From contig NZ_CP116902.1 of NCBI RefSeq assembly GCF_028471905.1, positions 51,001 to 115,000 on the forward strand: 64,000 nucleotides of DNA. Reading direction: 5' to 3'. The DNA comes from Aneurinibacillus uraniidurans (lineage in GTDB: Bacteria; Bacillota; Bacilli; Aneurinibacillales; Aneurinibacillaceae). A program made the translations under genes and the position numbers. Below the pieces are notes generated by a model. That model was not told the origin of the DNA, ran no database searches, and saw nothing but the letters and a program-made list of their open reading frames with translations. Positions 7,948-14,986 of the stretch are shown in pieces (the stretch's first letter is position 1; every line of letters begins with the position of its first letter).

Positions 7948-8829
7948 ATGGATATACGACACTTGCAATATTTCGTGAAAGTAGCACAGCTTAAAAGCTT
8001 TACGAAAGCTGCACAAGCTTTATATATCACGCAACCGACCATTAGCAAAATGATTAAAAGTATTGAAGAAGAGTTGGGGATTGTGCTGTTTAACCGTTTA
8101 GGAAAACAGGTGGAATTAACCGATGCGGGGCACGTTATGTTTGTTCAGGCGCAGGATATTGTCCATTCCTTTCAGAATTTGTCGTCTGAGCTCGATGATC
8201 TTATGAGTGTAAAAAAAGGGCATATTCGTATTGGATTGCCCCCGATGATCGGGTCAAGCTTTTTTCCGAAAGTGCTTGGAAAGTTCCGTGAACAGTATCC
8301 AGATGTTACAATTCAGCTTTTGGAAGACGGGGCGAAGAAAGTAGAAGCAGATGTTGAAAATGGTGCACTCGATATCGGGGTTGTGTTATCCCCGACGAAT
8401 GAAGAGCTGTTTCATTCGTTTTCACTTGTAAAAGAAAAACTGATGCTGCTTGTTCATCCATCCCATTCACTGGCAGACAGGGAGAGGGTATCTCTATCTG
8501 AGTTAGCACACGAGTCGTTTGTTTTTTTTCGTGAGGATTTTGCGCTTCATGATCGGATTATTGCGGAATGCGTGCAGACAGGGTTTCAGCCGCATGTGAT
8601 CTATGAGAGCTCACAATGGGATTTTATTAGCGAGATGGTGGCAGCTAATCTGGGCATCGCTTTTCTGCCGGAGCCGATTTGCCGAGAGCTTGATACGGAG
8701 CGTATTCGGATTCTTCCGCTTATTGAACCGATTATTCCATGGCATTTGATCATGATTTGGCGAAAAGATCGCTATCTTTCGTTTGCGGCACGAGAATGGA
8801 TCCGATTTACACAGGATCTTTTTGTATAA
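7948..8829 (+). CDS. cidR: LysR-family regulator of the CidAB pair
   Basis: A 293-residue LysR-type regulator. The N-terminal winged helix (about 1-60) contains FTKAAQALYITQPTISKMIK, and the C-terminal domain has the two-lobed periplasmic-binding-like fold. The start at 7948 is chosen because AGAGGGG lies just upstream and the protein then begins MDIRHLQYF, the usual LysR opening. Divergent orientation to cidAB and family knowledge indicate an activator of cidAB responding to acetate or related overflow metabolites. No operator was assigned with confidence in the 105-bp gap. Confidence 0.85.
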   Translation: MDIRHLQYFVKVAQLKSFTKAAQALYITQPTISKMIKSIEEELGIVLFNRLGKQVELTDAGHVMFVQAQDIVHSFQNLSSELDDLMSVKKGHIRIGLPPMIGSSFFPKVLGKFREQYPDVTIQLLEDGAKKVEADVENGALDIGVVLSPTNEELFHSFSLVKEKLMLLVHPSHSLADRERVSLSELAHESFVFFREDFALHDRIIAECVQTGFQPHVIYESSQWDFISEMVAANLGIAFLPEPICRELDTERIRILPLIEPIIPWHLIMIWRKDRYLSFAAREWIRFTQDLFV

Positions 8830-8850
8830 AATTGTAGAATAAACATTCAT

Positions 8851-8896
8851 AAAAGGCCTGACATATTCCTCTATTTAGGAAGATATCAGGCCTTCA
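8851..8896. terminator. bidirectional terminator between cidR and sspH
   Basis: A long stem: AAGGCCTGA at 8853-8861 pairs with TCAGGCCTT at 8886-8894, with further pairing of ATTCCT and AGGAA inside. It serves the convergent cidR and sspH genes. Confidence 0.75.
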
Positions 8897-8915
8897 TACG
8901 ACTTATTCGTTTACT

Positions 8916-9095
8916 TTAATGTTCTACCAGGCTGTTTACCGGCACTTGTTGTTCATTTTCTGGTTGATCAAGAGGATAAATTCTAGCTGTTTCGTTTTTT
9001 TCATCTACAGTTTGAATGTAGATAGGGGTTCCTTGATACGTAACATTAGCCATAACAGGTGAGGCAGCGATTTCTTGAGCGCGTTGCTTGTTCAT
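8916..9095 (-). CDS. sspH: SspH-type small acid-soluble spore protein
   Basis: A 59-residue open reading frame starting MNKQRAQEIAASPVMANVTY. It contains IYIQTVDEKNETARIYPLD and ends in VPVNSLVEH. This matches the H-type minor SASP family in length and in the R-A-x-E-I-x-x-S-P, V-x-Y-x-G and V-D-E-K-N-x-T-A-R pattern. These proteins are made in the forespore late in sporulation and stay in the spore core. AAGGAGGG sits at a good distance from the ATG. It is a single-gene unit. A forespore (sigma-G) promoter is expected upstream but was not identified convincingly. Confidence 0.88.
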   Translation of the reverse strand: MNKQRAQEIAASPVMANVTYQGTPIYIQTVDEKNETARIYPLDQPENEQQVPVNSLVEH

Positions 9096-9342
9096 TCTTG
9101 ATACCCTCCTTAATACATCGTAACAGTTATAATATTTGCTCTAAACGGGGTGAGTATTCTTACGCTACGATAATCTATAGGTTAAAGAGCTTAAAAAGCA
9201 TGTTCATGAAACTGTACTAACTCCCGTTCATTCCATTGTAAATTTTATGCTACTATCTATAGTAAGAATAATTCGTAAAAGTATACATTGTATGAAACAC
9301 TGAGCAATTCTTATGACACATGATGAATTAGGGGTGAGTAAG

Positions 9343-9537
9343 TTGCAAAAAAATGTTGGGGGTATTGATCGTATTCTTCGTGTTATTTTAGGGGTTGTAC
9401 TTATTTCTTTACTATTTATTTTACATGGTGGAGTTAAATGGATTGGCCTTTTAGGTTTGGTGATGTTTTTTACTGCATTCGTGGGATGGTGTCCATTGTA
9501 TAAGCCATTTGGAATTAATACGTGCAAACGAAAATAA
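9343..9537 (+). CDS. DUF2892 (YgaP-like transmembrane) protein
   Basis: A small membrane protein of about 64 residues. It opens with KNVGGIDRILRVILGVVLI, the DUF2892 signature, and has a second hydrophobic segment ending in GWCPLYKPFGINTC. The domain occurs alone or fused to rhodanese domains. The two C-terminal Cys residues in the CPLYxPFGINTC motif are conserved, suggesting thiol or sulfur chemistry, although the function is unproven. The TTG at 9343 is preferred because GGGGTGA lies 5-8 nt before it and family members start at this point; an ATG ten codons earlier lacks such a site. Confidence 0.8.
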   Translation: MQKNVGGIDRILRVILGVVLISLLFILHGGVKWIGLLGLVMFFTAFVGWCPLYKPFGINTCKRK

Positions 9538-9561
9538 CGAATCAAAAGGATGATAAGAAAA

Positions 9562-9597
9562 AAGACGAGCGGAAAAATCCCTTCGTCTTATTTTTTT
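9562..9597. terminator. terminator after the DUF2892 gene
   Basis: AAGACGA (9562-9568) pairs with TCGTCTT (9583-9589) and is followed by ATTTTTTT. An A-run on the other side makes it usable for the convergent manC gene too. Confidence 0.7.
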
Positions 9598-9613
9598 GCC
9601 TCTTAATAGGCAT

Positions 9614-10993
9614 CTATACACAATTATCTTCATTGTTACAATACTTGACGGCTTCTTCCCAACTCATGGCTAAACGAACGATATCTTCTTCTACAAGCTC
9701 CGTTCCGATTTGAACTTCGATTAATTCGAGAGGGGTAGTAGCCTTTAAGCCGTGTTTTGCACCAAGAGGAATTTGCAGAACATCACCCGTTTTAATGGAA
9801 TAAAGTTTGTTCTCTAAAATAAACTCTCCAGAACCAGAAATAATAATCCAAACTTCCCTTCTTTTATGATGCAGTTGATAGCTGATATTTTTTCCGGGCA
9901 ATAATTTGATTTTTTTTGTGAGAGTCTCGATTTCATTTTCTGCTTTCGAGTGGTCTAAAACGCGATATGTTCCCCATCTTTTCTCTTCATACAATGGTCT
10001 TTGCTGAGGAGGAGGAAGTATTTGTTTAATCCGATTTGCATTTTTTTTGCTGGCAATCAGAATCCCATCCAGGCTGGCGGCTACGATAATGTTGGATACA
10101 TCGATCACCGTAATCGGATAAGAAAGTTCATTTACGATATGGGTATTGACTGAGTCTTCGGTAATTTGGCCGGAACCGAGGATATTACTTTCAAGATGAC
10201 CTACTAGTGCCTCCCAACTACCTAAATCATTCCAGGATCCATCATATGGAACAACAACAGAATGATGAATCTTTTCTACGACTTCATGATCAAAGCTTAA
10301 TTCAGGTAGCTGTTCATATTGAGCTAGTATTTCCTCATGAACAAGAGGCAGCTTTTTCTCTGTTAAGTGAGAAAGCATGAATTTTAGTGGAAAGGCGAAA
10401 ACACCACAATTCCACAGGGCATTATTTTTTAGTAGAGTACGTGCTTTTTGCTCATCAGGTTTTTCAACGAAGTGGGCAACAGGATAATAGTCCGTCGAAT
10501 CGGTTCTTTTTGGCACAATATAGCCGAATTGATTAGAGGGGGATTTAGGAATGGTTCCAAGAAGAGCAAGATTGGCCTGAGATTGAGTGAGGATGTGCGG
10601 AAGTTTGTGCAGTAGGTCGAAGAAAGCAGCTTCAGTAAGTAAATCGACGGGAATGACACACACCATTTCATTTGGGTCTACATGAACTTTTGAATGGAGA
10701 TACGCTATGGCTAAAGAAATGGCAGTGAATGTACCCTTTTTATATGGTTCGCTGATAATTGGAATATGCTCACCAATCTGATTTTTCATAATTTCAATTT
10801 GGCTTTGATGCGTCACAATATAAGTGGATGAAAGTAATCCAGCCGCATCCAATTGCCTGCAAATTCTTTGTATCATAGATTCTCTGCCGCCGTCTTCTGT
10901 TCGGAGTAATGTCAGAAATATTTTGGATCGAATCTCATTTGATAGCGGCCACAGCCTTTTTCCAGAACCACCAGCTAATAAGATGATTTTCAA
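9614..10993 (-). CDS. manC: mannose-1-phosphate guanylyltransferase / mannose-6-phosphate isomerase (type II)
   Basis: A 459-residue bifunctional enzyme. The N-terminal nucleotidyltransferase domain (about 1-280) begins LKIILLAGGSGKRLWPLS, the signature loop, and has FVEKPD. The C-terminal cupin domain (about 335-455) has YQLHHKRREVW and GDVLQIPLGAKHG. It converts mannose-1-phosphate and GTP to GDP-mannose, with an isomerase activity in the cupin domain. GDP-mannose feeds cell-surface glycans. The TTG at 10993 is chosen because ACAGGAGGAATTCAC precedes it; the frame continues nine codons upstream and would overlap the neighbour's stop. It lies directly after a glycosyltransferase-like gene on the same strand, probably one operon. 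Confidence 0.88.
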   Translation of the reverse strand: MKIILLAGGSGKRLWPLSNEIRSKIFLTLLRTEDGGRESMIQRICRQLDAAGLLSSTYIVTHQSQIEIMKNQIGEHIPIISEPYKKGTFTAISLAIAYLHSKVHVDPNEMVCVIPVDLLTEAAFFDLLHKLPHILTQSQANLALLGTIPKSPSNQFGYIVPKRTDSTDYYPVAHFVEKPDEQKARTLLKNNALWNCGVFAFPLKFMLSHLTEKKLPLVHEEILAQYEQLPELSFDHEVVEKIHHSVVVPYDGSWNDLGSWEALVGHLESNILGSGQITEDSVNTHIVNELSYPITVIDVSNIIVAASLDGILIASKKNANRIKQILPPPQQRPLYEEKRWGTYRVLDHSKAENEIETLTKKIKLLPGKNISYQLHHKRREVWIIISGSGEFILENKLYSIKTGDVLQIPLGAKHGLKATTPLELIEVQIGTELVEEDIVRLAMSWEEAVKYCNNEDNCV

Positions 10994-11016
10994 GTGAATT
11001 CCTCCTGTTGCGATAA

Positions 11017-11790
11017 TCAACGGTGTTTTTTTCGTACGTGTAAAGATATGGATCTATATTTTTTTGCGAGTTTACTTATGTTTAATCTTGATAATCTCGT
11101 TACACTCCTCGGTAAGCTTCGGTTCAAGGTTCTCTTTATAACAAATTGTCCAGGGTAATTCGAGTATATGAAATTCCCGTATGTTTCAAATTCGGAGAAG
11201 GTTATTTTCTTGGATTTATTAATGCTTCGTATGATAGCTTTGTACCAGCTTGTATTGTGTTTAGCTGCAATGGCTCTTTTTAGTTTTCTAACTTTTGCTT
11301 TCTCAAAGAGCATATAGTGGGCAACAAAATAGGTAGGGGCGGTAGCTCTTCTCCCCATTAGCTTTTTGTATGTTCTAAAATATTCTGCGCGACTCCAACT
11401 TCTGCAATAGAATATGGTCTTCTGATTTTGTCGAAAGCGATGCGGACGAATTAATACGGTATCGGCATCAATGACGAGATAGAATTTCTGAGAGCATAAT
11501 GAATCGCCGCTTAATTTTAGCAGCTGTTGAAAAAGCCAACCGGAGCGATCCCATTTATTTGTCCGATAATTAATATTCTTTTTTGTGATAGGGAGGACCT
11601 TATTTTCATTGATGAATTTGCAGTGTTTTTGCTTGCATACATTTTTTATTTTTTCACTTGGGGGGGCAACAATGAATATGTTTCCGATCGGATGTTGTAC
11701 ATGTTTTCGTACACTATCAATCACAAAGGGGAGGGTCCCCAAGTCTTTCTCAATAACCGGGATTAACACATCGATTTTTGTTTTCTGCAT
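11017..11790 (-). CDS. DUF6492-type glycosyltransferase-like protein
   Basis: A 257-residue protein that resembles DUF6492 proteins with a GT-A-like fold. It opens IDVLIPVIEKDLGTLPFVID, has SGWLFQQLLKLSG, and carries a DxD-type motif in FYLVIDADTVLIRP, which would bind a metal-nucleotide sugar. The C-terminus is very basic. The gene precedes manC with a 23-nt gap, so it may use GDP-mannose or a derivative in building a surface polysaccharide or spore coat glycan. The donor and acceptor are unknown and the family assignment rests on recognition of motifs. Confidence 0.65.
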   Translation of the reverse strand: MQKTKIDVLIPVIEKDLGTLPFVIDSVRKHVQHPIGNIFIVAPPSEKIKNVCKQKHCKFINENKVLPITKKNINYRTNKWDRSGWLFQQLLKLSGDSLCSQKFYLVIDADTVLIRPHRFRQNQKTIFYCRSWSRAEYFRTYKKLMGRRATAPTYFVAHYMLFEKAKVRKLKRAIAAKHNTSWYKAIIRSINKSKKITFSEFETYGNFIYSNYPGQFVIKRTLNRSLPRSVTRLSRLNISKLAKKYRSISLHVRKKHR

Positions 11791-11945
11791 CGTTTTTACC
11801 CCCGCTTACATGTATTTGCATCATCTTATGTTGAGGAAGAGGTAAGAAATTGTGCGAATGCTGAGAATGGAAAAAATGTGTCACAAGGCCCGCATTATCG
11901 TGTATCTCTAATTGGGATGCTAAGCCGAAGAAGAGGGGCAAAAAA

Positions 11946-12575
11946 TTGAACCATATGCCGATTTCTTACGCCAATAGTATAGAGAAGAGGGAAGGAAGTG
12001 GGGGCGTGGATTTAGAAGCAGAGCGGCATTTGTTGGATGAAATACGACGAGGAAATAAAGGAGCTTTCCAGAATTTGGTCAGTCCATTAATTGCGAAGTC
12101 CTATCGATCTGCGTTAGCAATTTTGGGATCAACGCAATTGGCAGAGGAAGCTGTACAAAATTCGTTAATTGAATCGTATTCAACGATTATGAGTGGGAAA
12201 GAGATCTTCAACTTTCGAGGCTGGTTTAGTCGCGTTATTGCACATCGATCATTAGATATCGCAAGAAAGGAGAAAAACTATAAAAACAACGTAGATATTG
12301 GTGAGATAGAGCTCGAGGATGCATCGGCTTCTCCTGTGGAAAATGTTCTAAGGAAAGAGCAGTCTAAGCAGATTATCGAGGCTATTATGAATTTAGAACT
12401 CCAGCAGCGTATTGTAGTGGGACTATATTATTTTCAGGAACTAAAAATTGAAGAAATTGCTACAATGCTAGCTATAAAAGAGGGGACGGTCAAATCTCGA
12501 CTTTATCATGCCAGACTGAAGCTAAATCATATCCTTCATAGTTCAAATCCGCATGTAAAGGAGGGCCTGATATGA
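11946..12575 (+). CDS. ECF-type RNA polymerase sigma factor
   Basis: A protein of about 209 residues with sigma region 2 (about 40-105, including GSTQLAEEAVQNSLIES and FRGWFSRVIAHRSLDIARK) and region 4 (about 140-195, with LQQRIVVGLYYFQELKIEEI and EGTVKSRLYHARLKL). It lacks region 3, so it is an extracytoplasmic-function type. The TTG start at 11946 follows AGAGGGG. A GTG at about 12005 (VDLEAE) also has an AGGAAG nearby and cannot be excluded. The 4-nt overlap (ATGA) with the next gene indicates a sigma/anti-sigma operon sensing an envelope signal. Confidence 0.9.
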   Translation: MNHMPISYANSIEKREGSGGVDLEAERHLLDEIRRGNKGAFQNLVSPLIAKSYRSALAILGSTQLAEEAVQNSLIESYSTIMSGKEIFNFRGWFSRVIAHRSLDIARKEKNYKNNVDIGEIELEDASASPVENVLRKEQSKQIIEAIMNLELQQRIVVGLYYFQELKIEEIATMLAIKEGTVKSRLYHARLKLNHILHSSNPHVKEGLI

Positions 12576-14074
12576 AAAGTGAAAGTGATCTTAAAGTAAG
12601 CTTAGAACAATCCTTCGATCAAATTCATGTTCCAGAATCGTTGTATCAATTTGCTGAAGAATTGCCGGAACGATTTGAGGCAGGAGAGTATGAGAATATT
12701 GCCCAGCATGTTCCAACCTCGACTACTGTTCGTCCGTCTCGATTTTTATCAGGTCTGGTTAAAAGCGCTACTGTTGCGGCAATTTTAGTGCTTGCGTTTC
12801 CTACTAGTGCGACAATATCATCTGCTTTTGCCACATTAGTAAAAGGGGTGCCAGGCATAGAAATCGCAGTCGATTGGCTGAGGCATGTCAGAGAGAATGA
12901 TGGTGTCCAAAATGCAATAGACAATGAATACATTCCGATTGAACCAGTTACACGCCAGATCGGTGGAACAACGATAACAATCAGTGATATTTATCTGACA
13001 GATGAGGAACTGTTATTCAAAACATTCATTCGTACGAATGAATTTGATGTAACAGATACCAGAGGGACAGTTCGACTTAATGTATATCCTGATCCAGAGA
13101 ATTTGCGTGGAGGAGGATCAACCACTGCTTCTTCCCTGGTAAAGACAACAGATGGTAACAATAAACCAGTTCTACAAGAGTCGTATAAATATCAATTGGA
13201 GGAGGGTGCTGCTGCAGATTTTTTAGCAAAGAATAGAAAACTCACCTTAGTAGTAGATAAAAATACGTTTAATCACGGGTCGAAAAAGCTGCAAAGTAAA
13301 GAGTTAGGCAAGATTGTTATACCACTAGAACCAAACAAGTTACTGCATAATAAGGTAGTTGAAACCAAGCAAATACTCCCTATCGACGACCGGGATTGGG
13401 AGGGGTTAACGCTAGAAAAACTAACGATCCAGCCGACAACGATGAACGTGATTATGAAAGGAAAAAAGGAATGGAACGTATATTTCCCTTGGGAGGAAAA
13501 TATAGCACCATATTTAAAGGATGACAAGGGAAAGATATATCGTTACGATCCATCTGGCCCAGGCCTGCTACTGGAAGCGGGTAAGCAACAACTTTCTTTT
13601 TCTTCATCGGTTTTCTTTGATTCTGATGTTCGTACGATGTACTTACATGTGGGGGAGATTTTTGTGACCGAGCATACTCCGAGTGGGAGTTTCAACTTGT
13701 CCATGAATGATACATTCCCCAAAACCGTTCGCTTTAAAAATCATGATATCGTAATTGAGGGAGTAGAATACCACCCAGAAGGATATATTCATGTGAAAAT
13801 AAGAAAAGAGAATGCCAAGCAAAAGTATTTGGAGGGCCTATACTTTGATAGCATAGAAAATAAGAATGTAAATCGTGACGAGTTGAACGAAAAGATCGAG
13901 AGACTTATGAAGATGTTAAAGATTGATGGATTGGGGCATGCGAAAGACTATCATAAAACACCATACCTGAGTCTTTATATTCCTGTATCCCATCAAGGGC
14001 GGTATACGATTTCTATATCTCGTGCTAATGATAGGATTATCGTTAATAAAGATTACCCCATTCAATTAAAATAG
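12572..14074 (+). CDS. DUF4179-domain anti-sigma factor
   Basis: A 500-residue membrane protein. A cytoplasmic part (about 1-60) is followed by one transmembrane segment (about 64-86, ATVAAILVLAFPTSATISSA) and a large extracellular DUF4179 region with immunoglobulin-like beta features. Many such genes sit right after an ECF sigma gene and act as its anti-sigma factor. The gene overlaps the sigma stop by 4 nt. The cytoplasmic part contains no HxxxCxxC zinc motif, so it is not a ZAS-type anti-sigma. The signal sensed is unknown. Confidence 0.82.
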   Translation: MKSESDLKVSLEQSFDQIHVPESLYQFAEELPERFEAGEYENIAQHVPTSTTVRPSRFLSGLVKSATVAAILVLAFPTSATISSAFATLVKGVPGIEIAVDWLRHVRENDGVQNAIDNEYIPIEPVTRQIGGTTITISDIYLTDEELLFKTFIRTNEFDVTDTRGTVRLNVYPDPENLRGGGSTTASSLVKTTDGNNKPVLQESYKYQLEEGAAADFLAKNRKLTLVVDKNTFNHGSKKLQSKELGKIVIPLEPNKLLHNKVVETKQILPIDDRDWEGLTLEKLTIQPTTMNVIMKGKKEWNVYFPWEENIAPYLKDDKGKIYRYDPSGPGLLLEAGKQQLSFSSSVFFDSDVRTMYLHVGEIFVTEHTPSGSFNLSMNDTFPKTVRFKNHDIVIEGVEYHPEGYIHVKIRKENAKQKYLEGLYFDSIENKNVNRDELNEKIERLMKMLKIDGLGHAKDYHKTPYLSLYIPVSHQGRYTISISRANDRIIVNKDYPIQLK

Positions 14075-14113
14075 CAAAATCATCATAACATAGTAGTAGG
14101 ATGAACTGAGTGA

Positions 14114-14147
14114 GTACTCCCTGGTATATATCAGGGGGTATTTTTAT
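14114..14147 (+). terminator. terminator of the ECF sigma operon
   Basis: TACTCCCTG pairs with CAGGGGGTA (one G-T wobble) around a short loop and is followed by TTTTTATTAT. Confidence 0.7.
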
Positions 14148-14183
14148 TATAGGAGGACTTTCGCAACCCCAAAAAGTCCAAGT

Positions 14184-14224
14184 TTAAGAAAGTCTTAAGA
14201 ATTATGCCGACTTACTATTAAGAA
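14184..14224. promoter_or_regulatory. three phased TTAAGAA repeats, candidate response-regulator site
   Basis: TTAAGAA occurs at 14184-14190, 14195-14201 and 14218-14224. The spacings are 11 and 23 bp, that is about one and two helical turns. This is the pattern of tandem half-sites bound by OmpR-family response regulators, and the repeats lie about 70 nt upstream of such a gene. Autoregulation is inferred. Confidence 0.4.
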
Positions 14225-14293
14225 TTACATTTTACAATGTAGAAAATCCCAGAGATTACAGATGTTATAATTTTGAAAGGAGCGTGAAAAAAG

Positions 14294-14986
14294 ATGAACC
14301 ATTATTCCATATTAGTTGTCGATGATGAGAAAGAGATCCGCGATGCGATCGCAATTTATTTAAAAAATGAAGGCATGACTGTTATACAAGCAAAAGACGG
14401 CATTGAGGCTGTTGAGAAGTTGAACGAACAAGTCGTTCATCTCATTATTTTAGACATTATGATGCCGAAGATGGATGGGATCGCTACAACATGCAAAATA
14501 CGTGAGGAAAAAAATATCCCGATTATTATCCTCAGTGCCAAAAGTGAAGACATGGATAAAATTTTAGGGCTTCAGGTTGGTGCCGATGACTATGTCACAA
14601 AACCATTTAATCCATTAGAGTTGATTGCCCGGGTGAAATCACAGCTAAGAAGATACGTGACTCTGGGTACATATGAGGGGAAAGAGGCCGTCATTCACAT
14701 TAATGGTCTTGCATTGGATACGTCCGCAAAAGAAGTAACTGTAGATGGTGAGGTCGTGAAGTTAACACCGACTGAATATAAGATTGTCGAATTACTTATG
14801 ACGAATGCGGGGCGTGTATTTTCTATTACGGAAATTTATGAACGGGTGTGGAAAGAACCGGGTTTTAATGTAGAGAATACGGTAGCCGTTCACATTCGTA
14901 AGATTCGGGAAAAAATTGAAATCAATCCGAAACAGCCGAAATATGTAAAGGTGGTATGGGGAATTGGATATAAAATCGAAAAATAA
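14294..14986 (+). CDS. OmpR-family response regulator
   Basis: A 230-residue regulator. The receiver domain (about 1-120) has the acidic pair in VVDDEKE, the phospho-acceptor Asp54 in LIILDIMMPKMDG and the conserved Lys in DDYVTKPF. A C-terminal winged helix (about 135-230) contains LTPTEYKIVELLM and VAVHIRKIREKI. It resembles the VanR/PhoB branch. The start follows AAAGGAGCGTG. Its 3' end overlaps the kinase gene by 23 nt, so the pair is co-expressed. Target genes beyond its own operon are unknown. Confidence 0.93.
   Translation: MNHYSILVVDDEKEIRDAIAIYLKNEGMTVIQAKDGIEAVEKLNEQVVHLIILDIMMPKMDGIATTCKIREEKNIPIIILSAKSEDMDKILGLQVGADDYVTKPFNPLELIARVKSQLRRYVTLGTYEGKEAVIHINGLALDTSAKEVTVDGEVVKLTPTEYKIVELLMTNAGRVFSITEIYERVWKEPGFNVENTVAVHIRKIREKIEINPKQPKYVKVVWGIGYKIEK

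Noticed and set aside
11870..11910. TGTCAC...CGTGTA as an ECF-type autoregulatory promoter
   Set aside because: The spacing of about 14 nt is shorter than the usual 16 and the -35 lacks the AAC core, so it is not listed as a feature.
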